Part shown: one piece after another, positions 8,491-17,976 of the stretch
Layout of the letters: each line of letters starts with the position of its first letter
How positions within the stretch are numbered: the first letter of the stretch is position 1
Assembly: GCF_900089775.1 (NCBI RefSeq)
Contig: NZ_FLOB01000002.1
Coordinates: 1 to 64,000, forward strand
Source of the DNA: Marinomonas spartinae
GTDB taxonomy: Bacteria; Pseudomonadota; Gammaproteobacteria; Pseudomonadales; Marinomonadaceae
Direction of reading: 5' to 3'
DNA length: 64,000 nt
Notes under the pieces: model-generated
Told to the model about the DNA's origin: nothing
Databases searched by the model: none
Seen by the model: only the letters and a program-made list of their open reading frames with translations
Made by a program: the position numbers and the translations under genes

Positions 8491-8925
8491 ATGATGATGG
8501 GGTTGACTTTACGACTTGCCAGCATGAAAGATGCCGACTGCTTATTTGAATGGCGTAATGATCCTGAAACAAGAAAGGCAAGTCATTCAACCGAGTGGGT
8601 CGAAGTGGCCGATCATATGCAATGGTTAAAAGCCTCTTTGAGCAACTCAAATCGACGCTTGTATATTGCTGAAAAAAAACATGTATCCGTTGGCACAATT
8701 CGAGCGGACTTTGATAACGGTACTTGGACGCTATCTTGGTCTGTTTCTCCTCGCTATCGAAATAAGGGAATAGCCTCCCAAATGCTGGCTTTGGCGGTTA
8801 AAAAATTCAATGAACCGCTTGCTGCAGAGGTGAAAGCTCAGAATATCGCGTCAATAAAAGTGGCACAACGAGCAGGCTTTATTTTGCAGCGGGAGCAGGA
8901 GGGAGTGTTGTACTTTCAACGCTGA
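8491..8925 (+). CDS. GNAT-family N-acetyltransferase (RimJ/PseH-like)
   Basis: The start TLRLASMKDADCLFEWRNDP is typical of the RimJ-like GNAT subfamily that includes sugar-nucleotide N-acetyltransferases such as PseH. The acetyl-CoA motif is RNKGIASQMLALAV near residue 95, and VAQRAGFILQREQEG is the usual C-terminal strand-helix. The ATG at 8491 is chosen because AAAAGAGGAG ends five bases before it; the frame can extend to 8470. Two more ATGs follow directly (8494, 8497). Substrate is unknown and no sugar biosynthesis genes are nearby. Confidence 0.8.
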   Translation: MMMGLTLRLASMKDADCLFEWRNDPETRKASHSTEWVEVADHMQWLKASLSNSNRRLYIAEKKHVSVGTIRADFDNGTWTLSWSVSPRYRNKGIASQMLALAVKKFNEPLAAEVKAQNIASIKVAQRAGFILQREQEGVLYFQR

Positions 8926-9001
8926 GCCTACTATTGCCTATGATCTATTCATTGTGTGTTATACCTGAAGCCTCTTTTTAGCCATTCGATTATAAAGCGA
9001 T

Positions 9002-9283
9002 TTACTCGTCATCAAAACGAATGCGCACTTTCGGCCCGTTTGGTTTTTCCTCTTCTGGTAAACGCAGCGGATCGACCAACTTTTCTAGACCATTGATCTT
9101 GATTTCTAATGCCAATTGTAGCCATTGTCCCAAATTACCACTTGGCCATCCCTCGTGGGCAAACCAAAGTAAGTAAGCTTCGGGTAGATCAATCAGAATT
9201 CGGCCTTGATATTTACCAAACGGCATGGTTTGTCGTGCAACCTGCAGCAGGTCTTGTTGAGAAAACATAGTGGGCCCATTCAT
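9002..9283 (-). CDS. DUF3820 family protein
   Basis: A small soluble protein, 93 residues. The core MPFGKYQGRILIDLPEAYLLWF followed by GNLGQWLQLALEIKINGL is the signature of DUF3820 (PF12843), a family labelled in Pfam as putative quorum-sensing-regulated virulence factor on thin evidence. The acidic, proline-rich C-terminus ends in RFDDE. An internal ATG at 9268 is an alternative start; neither has a clear ribosome site. It may share a transcript with the LysR gene upstream on the same strand. Molecular function is not known. Confidence 0.78.
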   Translation of the reverse strand: MNGPTMFSQQDLLQVARQTMPFGKYQGRILIDLPEAYLLWFAHEGWPSGNLGQWLQLALEIKINGLEKLVDPLRLPEEEKPNGPKVRIRFDDE

Positions 9284-9312
9284 ATAGTCGTTTGAGGGTA
9301 TTTAAACATAGA

Positions 9313-9342
9313 GCCATTTTAAAGGCCAAACCCTAAAATGGC
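9313..9342 (-). terminator. Hairpin at the 3' end of the lysR gene
   Basis: GCCATTTTA (9313-9321) pairs with TAAAATGGC (9334-9342). It overlaps the LysR stop codon and lacks a T-run on the minus strand, so it may be only a partial transcription barrier or RNA-stabilising hairpin. Confidence 0.35.
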
Positions 9343-10217
9343 GGGTTGTCTTTAAAGCATTGGATTAGATAGTCACAGATGCTTTGTAGCTTAGGAGAGG
9401 TTTGTCGTACCTTTGGATACACCAACCAGACGCCGCTGTAAGGGTACTGATATTGTGGTAAGAGAGCGATTAACCTGCCTGACGCTAATTCATCGGTGAC
9501 ATAATAATCCGGTAACTGGGCAATACCTAAGCCTTTTTTGACCGCATCCAACAGAGCTGGCCCCGAGTTGCTGCGCCAGTTACTGGAGATTTTCACCTCT
9601 TTACGCTGGCCATCTTGCTGAAACAGCCAATGGGTTTTTGAGCCTATTAAACAGCGGTGTTTATTTAACTCGGATAGAGTGTGGGGAATACCATGTTGAT
9701 CAACATATTCCCGTGAAGCGCACAGATGCTCGGCCCGGTCACATAAGCGTCTTGATAAATGGCTGGAGTCTTTTAAGGCACCCATGCGGATAGCAAGGTC
9801 ATAACCTTCTTCAATTAAATCCACTTCACGGTTGGTTAGATGAAAATCCAATTCTATCTTTGGGTATTTGAGCAAAAAGTCGTTGATGATAGGCGCGATG
9901 TAACGCTCGCCAAACGTGGTCGCGCAAGTCATTTTGAAGGGGCCAATCGGGGCTTGATTAAAAGTAGATACGACTTCTTCGGCGTTACTTAATGCTTCAG
10001 GCAAGCTACGGCAATGCTGATAATACAGTTCGCCAGCTTCGCTTAAACGAATGCGCCTTGTGGTGCGAAATAGTAGGGTGGTCCCCAGCTCGTTTTCTAA
10101 GTGCGTGATTAAGCGGCTGATGTGCGATGCCGAGACGTTGAGTTTGATTGCCGCCGCTGAAAAACTACCTTGTCTGACGACTTCGACAAAGGCTTCCATC
10201 GCTTCCCAGTTCTTCAT
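9333..10217 (-). CDS. LysR-family transcriptional regulator
   Basis: This is a full-length LysR regulator of 294 residues. The N-terminal helix-turn-helix reads SFSAAAIKLNVSASHISRLI at about 17-36 with the linker TTRRIRLSEAG. The effector domain (about 90-290) contains EEGYDLAIRMG and the final SGVWLVYPKVRQTSPKLQ, which is characteristic of the CrgA/AaeR-like group. It is transcribed away from adhC across a 243-bp gap, the usual arrangement when a LysR protein controls its neighbour. A role in formaldehyde or thiol-adduct response is plausible but inferred from position only. Confidence 0.88.
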   Translation of the reverse strand: MKNWEAMEAFVEVVRQGSFSAAAIKLNVSASHISRLITHLENELGTTLLFRTTRRIRLSEAGELYYQHCRSLPEALSNAEEVVSTFNQAPIGPFKMTCATTFGERYIAPIINDFLLKYPKIELDFHLTNREVDLIEEGYDLAIRMGALKDSSHLSRRLCDRAEHLCASREYVDQHGIPHTLSELNKHRCLIGSKTHWLFQQDGQRKEVKISSNWRSNSGPALLDAVKKGLGIAQLPDYYVTDELASGRLIALLPQYQYPYSGVWLVYPKVRQTSPKLQSICDYLIQCFKDNPPF

Positions 10218-10256
10218 GTATTCACTCTCATTTTTACGTGTATTGATCGTGTTATA

Positions 10257-10309
10257 TTATAACAATATAGCTTTATATGGGAGTTATTATTGCAGTATAA
10301 CAATAATGA
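10257..10309. promoter_or_regulatory. Candidate LysR binding region between lysR and adhC
   Basis: AT-rich short dyads occur here: TTATATTATAA beginning near 10254 and ATTATTG (10286-10292) facing CAATAAT (10301-10307). LysR proteins often bind interrupted AT-rich dyads near their own start. No clear -35/-10 pair is evident. The call rests on position and symmetry only. Confidence 0.3.
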
Positions 10310-10439
10310 TTTTCTAAAATAGGCATTATCGTCCTAATCATTAGCGTCTACACTGTGGAAACTGAAGAGGATGAAGATTTTTACTGTCCTTAATCCTATC
10401 AATCTATTCTAGTTTTTTAGTTAAAACGTTAATGATTAA

Positions 10440-11579
<1,140 letters not shown>

Positions 11580-11652
11580 TTGTTAAGATCAGTCGAACCA
11601 ATCCAATTAGCCATTTAGTGTCACCTAAATGGCTAATGTTTAGGAGAAGAAT

Positions 11653-12483
11653 ATGGAACTACTATCTAGCACGAAAAGCTTTGGCGGTTGGTTAAAGCGT
11701 TACAAGCATGAAAGTTTATCCGTAAAAAGCGAAATGACGTTTGCTATTTACTTGCCACCTCAAGCAGAAACCCAAAAAGTGCCTGTTTTGTATTGGTTGT
11801 CAGGTTTGACTTGTAACGATGAGAACTTTACGCAAAAAGCGGGAGCCTTTCGCAAGGCGTCTGAATTAGGTTTGGCGATTGTTTGTCCTGATACCAGCCC
11901 ACGAGGTACGGATTATCCGCATGAGCATGAAAGTTACGACTTTGGATCCGCGGCTGGGTTTTACATCAACGCAACCGTTGAGCCTTATTCGAATACCTAT
12001 CACATGTATGATTACGTGGTGCAAGAACTGCCGCACTTAGTGGAAGCTAACTTCCCTGTGACGGAAAAACGCTCTATCTCTGGTCATTCTATGGGCGGTC
12101 ACGGTGCCTTGATTTGTGCCCTGAAAAATCCAGAAAAATATCAGTCCGTCTCGGCTTTTGCTCCCATTGCGAATCCGACCAATTGCCCTTGGGGCGAAAA
12201 AGCCTTTACTGGATACTTAGGTGAAGACAAAGCCACTTGGAACGAATGGGATGCGACATTGCTTGTTGAAAATGCAAGTGAACGCTTACATTTACTGATC
12301 GACCAAGGTGAAGCCGACAACTTCCTAGAAGAGCAACTCAAACCAGACGTGCTTCTTGAAGCCTGCGAAAAAGCAGATCACCCGATTACCCTACGTCGCC
12401 AACTTGGCTACGACCACAGCTACTTCTTTATCGCCAGCTTTATTGATGACCACCTAGAGCATCATGCGAAAGCATTAAGTTGA
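11653..12483 (+). CDS. fghA: S-formylglutathione hydrolase
   Basis: It hydrolyses S-formylglutathione to formate and glutathione, completing glutathione-dependent formaldehyde oxidation. The esterase-D fold is full length at 276 residues. The nucleophile elbow is GHSMGGHGA with Ser146; the likely Asp is in DQGEADNFL and the His in YDHSYFF. SGLTCNDENFTQKAG is a family signature. It lies 73 bases after adhC with AGGAGAAG before the ATG and ends at a UNCG-loop terminator, so the two genes are very probably co-transcribed. Confidence 0.95.
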   Translation: MELLSSTKSFGGWLKRYKHESLSVKSEMTFAIYLPPQAETQKVPVLYWLSGLTCNDENFTQKAGAFRKASELGLAIVCPDTSPRGTDYPHEHESYDFGSAAGFYINATVEPYSNTYHMYDYVVQELPHLVEANFPVTEKRSISGHSMGGHGALICALKNPEKYQSVSAFAPIANPTNCPWGEKAFTGYLGEDKATWNEWDATLLVENASERLHLLIDQGEADNFLEEQLKPDVLLEACEKADHPITLRRQLGYDHSYFFIASFIDDHLEHHAKALS

Positions 12484-12511
12484 TATTGTTTTTCCTTTTA
12501 TTGGAATCTGC

Positions 12512-12538
12512 AAAAAACGAGCTACGGCTCGTTTTTTT
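12512..12538. terminator. Terminator with UACG tetraloop after fghA
   Basis: CGAGC (12518-12522), loop TACG, GCTCG (12527-12531), flanked by six A and seven T. The cUACGg loop is an exceptionally stable tetraloop. It works in both directions, so it also serves the convergent lysE gene. Confidence 0.92.
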
Positions 12539-12549
12539 CTTGAAATGGA

Positions 12550-13185
12550 TTAAAAAATTCCCGATGCAGCGAGTAGCGAGCCAAATAACATAAAGAAAAT
12601 TCCTACGAGTTTATTTCCGGTGTTTGCTGCTTTAGGCGATTTTATTCTTGATGACAAATATTCTGCAATGAAGGCGTAGATAGATAAGGTGGCAAATTTA
12701 ATGAGCACGCTGCTGAGTACCAAAATGATAAATAGCTGTAGATTAGGCGTTCCATGGCTTTCAAATTGTGGCAGCAAGGCCGAAAAATAGATTATGGCTT
12801 TCGGGTTGCTTATACCGATAAAAAAGGATTGCCGCCAAAGCTTCCAGAATCCTTCTTTTCTCATATTGGCTTCATCACCTAGTTTTACGGATTTTTTGGT
12901 AAAAGATTTAAATCCTAAATAAATGAGGTAAATCGCACCGAGTATTTTTAGTCCGCCAAAGAGTGTTGGGTGTTGGGAAAAAAATATGTCTATTCCTGCA
13001 GATGATATTAGTCCCATGATACATATCGCTAACACATCACCTGTAAGAACAAAGATGGCTTGAAATTTTCCATATCTAATGGCGTTGTTTATGAGGTTTA
13101 CAGTCGATGGGCCGGGGCTTCCAGTTTGTATTGTTGTCAGGCAAATAAACACCAACCATACGCTAATGGTCATCGTTTTCTCCAA
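12550..13185 (-). CDS. LysE-family amino acid/threonine exporter
   Basis: This inner-membrane exporter of about 6 helices has 211 residues. The N-terminus carries the family hallmark PGPSTVNLINNAIRYGKFQA, with the conserved G-P-G-P near helix 1. GISNPKAIIYFSALLPQF near 125 is the second hallmark (N-P-K). RhtB/LysE proteins export amino acids or homoserine lactones; the exact substrate is not predictable. The divergent MocR regulator 205 bases away suggests its expression responds to an amino acid or an amine sensed through pyridoxal phosphate. Confidence 0.9.
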   Translation of the reverse strand: MEKTMTISVWLVFICLTTIQTGSPGPSTVNLINNAIRYGKFQAIFVLTGDVLAICIMGLISSAGIDIFFSQHPTLFGGLKILGAIYLIYLGFKSFTKKSVKLGDEANMRKEGFWKLWRQSFFIGISNPKAIIYFSALLPQFESHGTPNLQLFIILVLSSVLIKFATLSIYAFIAEYLSSRIKSPKAANTGNKLVGIFFMLFGSLLAASGIF

Positions 13186-13280
13186 GTTAATTGATAGGTT
13201 TTGGAATTGGTTAGAGATGCAATCAGTCAGGCAGTGGCTATCTCGTAATTGATTATCGGTGGATTTTTGCCCTGTTAAAA

Positions 13281-13336
13281 TGTATAGAGTTTTGCTAATT
13301 TAAGTATACAGGAAAGCATTTTATGACTTCTGTATA
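13281..13336. promoter_or_regulatory. Repeated TGTATA boxes between lysE and mocR
   Basis: TGTATA occurs at 13281-13286, in inverted orientation (TATACA) at 13305-13310 and again at 13331-13336, roughly two helical turns apart. MocR regulators bind repeated half-sites in the divergent promoter region, so these are candidate operator boxes. No binding data support this. Confidence 0.4.
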
Positions 13337-13390
13337 TCTTATTTTGTTCTCCTTTGTATGTTTTGAAGCTGTACGGAGCAACCAGTTGCC

Positions 13391-14812
13391 ATGCCCCAAT
13401 ATGTCGATATTGCGAATGTTATTTCTGATCGGATTCAAAAAGGGTTTTATCGCCCTGGAGAGAAGCTGCCTTCCATGAGAGAAATTTGTACTTCGTTTAG
13501 TGTTAGTCTTGGTACAGCGCAAAACGCTTATCACTTTCTAGAAGAAAATGGCTTGGTGATTCCTATTGAAAAAACAGGCTATTTTGTTCGTCAAGGCCAA
13601 TTAGCAAGTGGCCATTTACCCAATGTTCAGCCTGTTACTCAAGAACCTGTAGATATTAAGAACTGGCATAGCATTTTAGAGTTAGCTGCAAGCTCTCCTA
13701 GCGATGGTGTACTTCAATTAGGACGTGGTATGCCTGATGTAGATTCTTCTTCATTAAAGCCTTTGCTGAAAGCGCTTAGTCAAACGGGTAGAAGCACCGA
13801 TAAACGAGCGCTCTACTACGATGATATTTCGGGCATGAAAAAGTTAAGAGAACAGATATCTCGAATGCTAATTGATTCAGGTTGTGATATTGCTGCGGAA
13901 GAATTAATTATTACTAGTGGATGCCAAGAGGCGTTGTCTATTGCTATTCGAGCTGTTTGTGAACCAGGGGACATTGTTGCAATTGAGTCACCAGCTTTTC
14001 ATGGTGCAATACAAATTTTACAAGCCTGTGGCGTCAGAGTGTTAGAAGTGCCAACTGATCCTATAACAGGGATAAGTATTGAATCATTAGAGATGATTCT
14101 CGAACAGTGGTCAGTGAAGCTGATTCAAGTTACGCCCAATTGTAATAACCCCTTAGGTTTTATCATGCCAGAAGAGCGCAAAAGGGAGCTGCTCAATTTA
14201 GCCAAGAAATACAATGTGATGATTCTGGAAGATGATATATATGGTGATTTGTCCTATCGCTACCCACGTCCTTTAACCATAAAGTCAATGGATATGGACG
14301 GCAGAGTACTACTTTGTGGGTCTTTTTCAAAGACCATTGCTCCGGGACTACGCATTGGCTGGATTGCACCAGCACGTTTTTTTGACCGTGTTTTGTATAT
14401 GAAATATACAGGAACAGGCAGTACTTCGAGTGCGGCACAGATTGCTGTCGCAAGCTTTATAGAAGATGGATACTACCTACTTCATTTAAGAAAAATGCGC
14501 GCTATGTACCACAGAAATTTACAGCAAACGGTCGAATGGATAGGAGAATCGTTTCCTACCGGAATAAGAATGAGTCAGCCTCAAGGCGGCTATATTCTAT
14601 GGGTAGAATTCCCTAAAAACTTTAATGCCAATGCTTTTAATAAAAGCCTTTTACAGAGAAAAATACAGGTTGTCTCAGGTAGCATTTTTTCATCTTCAGA
14701 GCGTCATGGTCACTGCATAAGAATCAACTTTGGACACAAATTAGCGCTTCTTGAAAACGGTATACGAACAATGGGTGAGCTGCTTAAAAATGAATCATTT
14801 TATGGCTCGTAA
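13391..14812 (+). CDS. MocR-type regulator: GntR DNA-binding domain fused to PLP-dependent aminotransferase fold
   Basis: The 473 residues have a GntR winged helix at about 5-72 (PGEKLPSMREICTSFSVSLGTAQNAY) and a fold-type I aminotransferase-like domain from about 95. The pyridoxal phosphate lysine is expected in GSFSKTIAPGLRIGWI; VTPNCNNPLGFIMPEERK and LEDDIYGDLSYR carry the cofactor Asn and Asp-Tyr. Such proteins are usually regulators, not enzymes, sensing an amino acid or vitamin B6 form. It is divergent from the lysE exporter, its probable target. Confidence 0.9.
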   Translation: MPQYVDIANVISDRIQKGFYRPGEKLPSMREICTSFSVSLGTAQNAYHFLEENGLVIPIEKTGYFVRQGQLASGHLPNVQPVTQEPVDIKNWHSILELAASSPSDGVLQLGRGMPDVDSSSLKPLLKALSQTGRSTDKRALYYDDISGMKKLREQISRMLIDSGCDIAAEELIITSGCQEALSIAIRAVCEPGDIVAIESPAFHGAIQILQACGVRVLEVPTDPITGISIESLEMILEQWSVKLIQVTPNCNNPLGFIMPEERKRELLNLAKKYNVMILEDDIYGDLSYRYPRPLTIKSMDMDGRVLLCGSFSKTIAPGLRIGWIAPARFFDRVLYMKYTGTGSTSSAAQIAVASFIEDGYYLLHLRKMRAMYHRNLQQTVEWIGESFPTGIRMSQPQGGYILWVEFPKNFNANAFNKSLLQRKIQVVSGSIFSSSERHGHCIRINFGHKLALLENGIRTMGELLKNESFYGS

Positions 14813-14985
14813 CATAATTTGGTGTTAGGTCTAAAACTTATTTTTCAAGCAAAAGAATGTAAAACATATAACTTATATCTTACAAATGTCTGTTGGTTCT
14901 TTAGCTTGGTGTTGGGATAAATCCCTACCTACGGTCGAGATCTGTTTTTGGATATTATTCGCCAACTCAATGGCTTAGAGGATAA

Positions 14986-15507
14986 ATGAGTATGATTGTG
15001 TATCGTCAAGCGGCAGTGGCTGAGCTTTCAGCGCTGAAAACATTACTCTGGGACCAAGGTCCTAATGAGTGGAATTATTTGACTGAGGAGGGCGTTGAGG
15101 CGGAATTCAAATTGATTGAAGAGGGCTCGGCGATAGCGATGGTGGCGGAGGATGCTGATAATAAGCAAATCATTGGTTTTGCTGTGTTAATTGATGGATC
15201 CGTTAGCCCTGCTTATTTGGCCCAGTATTTTGATCTCCATTCGCTTTGTTTTATCGGTGATGTGGTGGTGTCTCAGGTCTATTCTGGTCAGGATATTGCG
15301 ACCAAGTTGCTTGAACTTTGCCTTGAACAGGCGAAAAAGAAACCAGTGCAAGTGGTATTGATTGAGCGACATGAAGAGAACCTAGCCTCGGCGGGAATGA
15401 TGAGGAAAGCTGGTTTTCAAGTGATTGATACTTTCTATGACCCCGAAAAGCGTTCATCAGGTTCAAGAAAAACTGCTATTTTAGCGTACAAAATAGCCTC
15501 TGTTTAG
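14986..15507 (+). CDS. GNAT-like N-acetyltransferase
   Basis: This is a 173-residue GNAT-fold protein with weak motif A: VSQVYSGQDIATKLLELCLE replaces the usual Q/R-x-x-G-x-G/A loop with SGQDIA, so acetyl-CoA binding may be altered. LCFIGDVVVS is the beta-4 strand, and AGMMRKAGFQVIDTF the usual C-terminal element. AGAGGA at 14977-14982 lies 3 bases from ATG 14986 and 9 from ATG 14992; the second may be the true start. No neighbour indicates a substrate. Confidence 0.72.
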   Translation: MSMIVYRQAAVAELSALKTLLWDQGPNEWNYLTEEGVEAEFKLIEEGSAIAMVAEDADNKQIIGFAVLIDGSVSPAYLAQYFDLHSLCFIGDVVVSQVYSGQDIATKLLELCLEQAKKKPVQVVLIERHEENLASAGMMRKAGFQVIDTFYDPEKRSSGSRKTAILAYKIASV

Positions 15508-15508
15508 C

Positions 15509-15553
15509 CGTTAGATACTGTCTATAATTATCCTTAGAAGATGGTATCTAACG
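15509..15553. repeat. Inverted repeat after the acetyltransferase gene
   Basis: CGTTAGATAC (15509-15518) is repeated in inverse at 15544-15553, separated by 25 bases. No T-run follows, so it is not a classic terminator; it lies between convergent genes. Confidence 0.4.
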
Positions 15554-15573
15554 CCCTATGAGAGAAGAGGGGA

Positions 15574-16179
15574 CTAGCCTGTGAGGATGAAAACTACTCC
15601 TGCTGAGTAAAATACAATAGGGTATATCCAGCTAGGAGGACGCTCGCGTAGATGCTTTAGTACCACCGTAAGAATTACCCCCATAATCATGTATAAGGGC
15701 ACAACTTGGATAGATGTGTAGTGCCTCATATCGTCGGGTAAATAATAGAAATAGAAGGTCTGATAAAACAGTAAGAAAAAGCCATTGGCGAGGATTTCCA
15801 GAATTGGACCATCTAGGCCGGACGCTAGGCCCATCAGCCAATAGGGGCGTAATTGCCATTTTTTGTACGTCAATACATGGTGTAGGCAGTATTGGTAAAA
15901 GCCGTATACTGGCCAAATTATGAAGTTTAGTGCCGATGTGTAACCATCGTGGATAGGCCAAACATGATACTGCCAGAGTGGTTTACCCATCACTAGGTAA
16001 TACAGCTGACCAAGACCCACCTCACAAACAATCGCAACGAGGAAAGCAACGGCCATGGATAGGAGCAGTTGGTATACATCAATACGTACCCATTGTTTGA
16101 CGAGCAATGAGCTGAGTAGGTAAAAAATAGTCACCCCAATCAGGGATCCTGAGATGCCCTGTTGTATCAGTTCACCCAT
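15574..16179 (-). CDS. Polytopic membrane protein of unknown function
   Basis: I do not recognise this 201-residue inner membrane protein. Five to six hydrophobic helices are visible, for example about 12-28, 38-58, 86-106, 130-145, 157-180 and 185-200. Aromatic residues are abundant in loops (WQYHVWPIHDGYTSALNFIIWPVYGFYQY). HDGYTSALN and GLASGLDGPILEILANG are the most distinctive polar stretches within membrane segments. It lies 34 bases downstream of the polyphosphate phosphotransferase gene on the same strand, so co-transcription is possible. No function can be given. Confidence 0.7.
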   Translation of the reverse strand: MGELIQQGISGSLIGVTIFYLLSSLLVKQWVRIDVYQLLLSMAVAFLVAIVCEVGLGQLYYLVMGKPLWQYHVWPIHDGYTSALNFIIWPVYGFYQYCLHHVLTYKKWQLRPYWLMGLASGLDGPILEILANGFFLLFYQTFYFYYLPDDMRHYTSIQVVPLYMIMGVILTVVLKHLRERPPSWIYPIVFYSAGVVFILTG

Positions 16180-16213
16180 TTGTGTTGGGCTCCTTTTTTA
16201 TTAATACGCTGCA

Positions 16214-17755
16214 TTATTTTGTTTCTTTTAGCCTGCTTTCCAGTTGGTCGCACAATGCTTCTAAGACCGCGATGCGAGCATAGTGTTTATTGTTGGCGGC
16301 GATCAATGTCCACGGTGCATAGTCTGTGCTGGTATGAACAACCATATCGTTAACGGCAGTTTCATAGGCCTGCCAGTGGTTGCGGTTACGCCAGTCTTCA
16401 GCCGTGATTTTATGTTGCTTGTAGGGAATGTTTTCACGGGCTTCAAAGCGCTTTAATTGCTCTTCTTGATCGATATGCAGCCAGAATTTTAGCAGCAAAC
16501 TACCATGATGGATAATTTGTTCTTCAAAGTTATTAATTTCTGTGTAGGCACGTCGCCATTCATTTTCAGTGGCGAAGCCTTCTACGCGTTCTACCAACAC
16601 ACGTCCATACCAACTGCGATCATAAATGGTGTGTTTACCTGAGGCGGGTATGTGTCGCCAGAAACGCCATAAGTAATGGTGAGCCTTTTCTTCATCCGTG
16701 GGAGCGGCAATAGAGATAACTCTAGCAATACGGGCATCCACTGCTTGCATAATGCGTCGAATAGCACCGCCTTTGCCCGCCGCATCCCATCCTTCGAATA
16801 CCAGAATAAAACTGATGCCTTTATGATAAGCCTGCCAGCTAAGTCGGGTCAGTTTTTCTTGTAGTTTAGCCAGATGTTTACCGTTGTCATTGGGCTCTTC
16901 TGACGGCGGTTGCTGAAGTTGGCTTAAGATCGTGGGTTCGGTTATCGGCTCATCGTGAGTTTTTTGAGTGGCGTCTTTTGAATCTTCCTCAGAAAAAGTT
17001 TTAGTAGCTTGTAATTGGGCACTTTTCTTGGTGTCGGCTTTAGGTCGAGTTGCTAGGTGGTTTTCCGCTGTTTCGATAATGTGCTTAACGACTGCTATAT
17101 CTCGATAGTAATTGTCTTCAGATTCAATGACATACCAAGGAGAGATGGCTTGATCGGTTAGCCGAATGGCTCTTTCTGCTGCGTGAATATAACGTGGGTA
17201 ATGGGTCAGAATTTGAAAATCTGCCTGGGAACTTTTCCAGCCTTCTTTCTGGGCGGCTTTGAGTTCTTTTAGGCGTTGCTTTTGTGTTGATTGAGAGGAG
17301 TGTAGCCAGAACTTGAGGATTAAGGCACCGTCTCTGGCCAATGTGGTTTCTAGCGCTAGGATGCGCTGCATGTGCGTGTCAAAGGCCGCTTTCTTCTGTT
17401 TCTTTATCGCCCGTTTGATGAGCTCACCACTGTACCAAGAACCAAAAAATAAACCGATGCGGCCACGGGCTGGGAAGTTTCGCCAATAACGCCAAAAGCG
17501 TGGTCGGCTGGCTTCCGCCTCGGTTTTGGCGCCAAAGCCGTTTACCTCTAATCCACGGGTATCAAACCATTGATTGAGCAGGTTGATAACATCGCCTTTA
17601 TCTTTGTTGTTAACGCCCTCGAGTAGAATATAGACGGGAACGTTGGCTTGTTGCAGCTCGAATTGGGTAAGCAATAGTTTTTCACGAAGAATGGGCTCTT
17701 GCTCTTTATAGTCGTGCTTACTGATAGATCGTCCTAACTCGGCTGCTTCAAACAT
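16214..17755 (-). CDS. pap: Polyphosphate:AMP phosphotransferase (two-domain PPK2)
   Basis: This cytoplasmic enzyme transfers phosphate from polyphosphate to AMP, giving ADP. Its 513 residues contain two PPK2 domains. The C-terminal domain (about 290-510) is catalytically complete: Walker A in EGWDAAGKGGAIRR and lid/Walker B region in IYDRSWYGRVLVERVEG. The N-terminal domain (about 20-250) is degenerate, with EGVNNKDKGD at 46-55 in place of Walker A, as is usual for this class. A long polar linker of about 60 residues rich in Lys, Glu, Gln and Pro joins them. The enzyme lets the cell recycle AMP from stored polyphosphate. Confidence 0.9.
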   Translation of the reverse strand: MFEAAELGRSISKHDYKEQEPILREKLLLTQFELQQANVPVYILLEGVNNKDKGDVINLLNQWFDTRGLEVNGFGAKTEAEASRPRFWRYWRNFPARGRIGLFFGSWYSGELIKRAIKKQKKAAFDTHMQRILALETTLARDGALILKFWLHSSQSTQKQRLKELKAAQKEGWKSSQADFQILTHYPRYIHAAERAIRLTDQAISPWYVIESEDNYYRDIAVVKHIIETAENHLATRPKADTKKSAQLQATKTFSEEDSKDATQKTHDEPITEPTILSQLQQPPSEEPNDNGKHLAKLQEKLTRLSWQAYHKGISFILVFEGWDAAGKGGAIRRIMQAVDARIARVISIAAPTDEEKAHHYLWRFWRHIPASGKHTIYDRSWYGRVLVERVEGFATENEWRRAYTEINNFEEQIIHHGSLLLKFWLHIDQEEQLKRFEARENIPYKQHKITAEDWRNRNHWQAYETAVNDMVVHTSTDYAPWTLIAANNKHYARIAVLEALCDQLESRLKETK

Positions 17756-17927
17756 GGATGACTCACTTATTCAGATCGTGAAATGGCTTTACTCCGAAGA
17801 GTAGCATAGGACATGACAACAGTGACAATGATTAGTCGCAGGCTGAGTGAATGAGCTGACAATCATCAGCATCGTCGACGGAGAAGGGGTCTTTATAGCT
17901 GGATCACTTGTGATTGCTTGTCGTTTT

Positions 17928-17964
17928 GTAGGCAAGAGCGTGGTTCAACAGCGTTCTTGCCTAC
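17928..17964. terminator. Hairpin after the sqr-like gene
   Basis: GTAGGCAAGAGCG (17928-17940) pairs with CGTTCTTGCCTAC (17952-17964) with one G-T mismatch and an 11-base loop. On the minus strand it lies 13 bases after the stop of the flavoprotein gene, but there is no T-run behind it. It may be a weak terminator or an RNA-stabilising structure. Confidence 0.45.
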
Positions 17965-17976
17965 CGTTAGGTTCAC

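Noticed and set aside
7875..8925. Acetyltransferase toxin with antitoxin partner
   Set aside because: Neither acetyltransferase gene is next to a ribbon-helix-helix or other antitoxin-like gene.
17928..17964. tRNA-like or attachment-site stem
   Set aside because: Only a single hairpin with an 11-base loop; no cloverleaf and no direct repeat partner.
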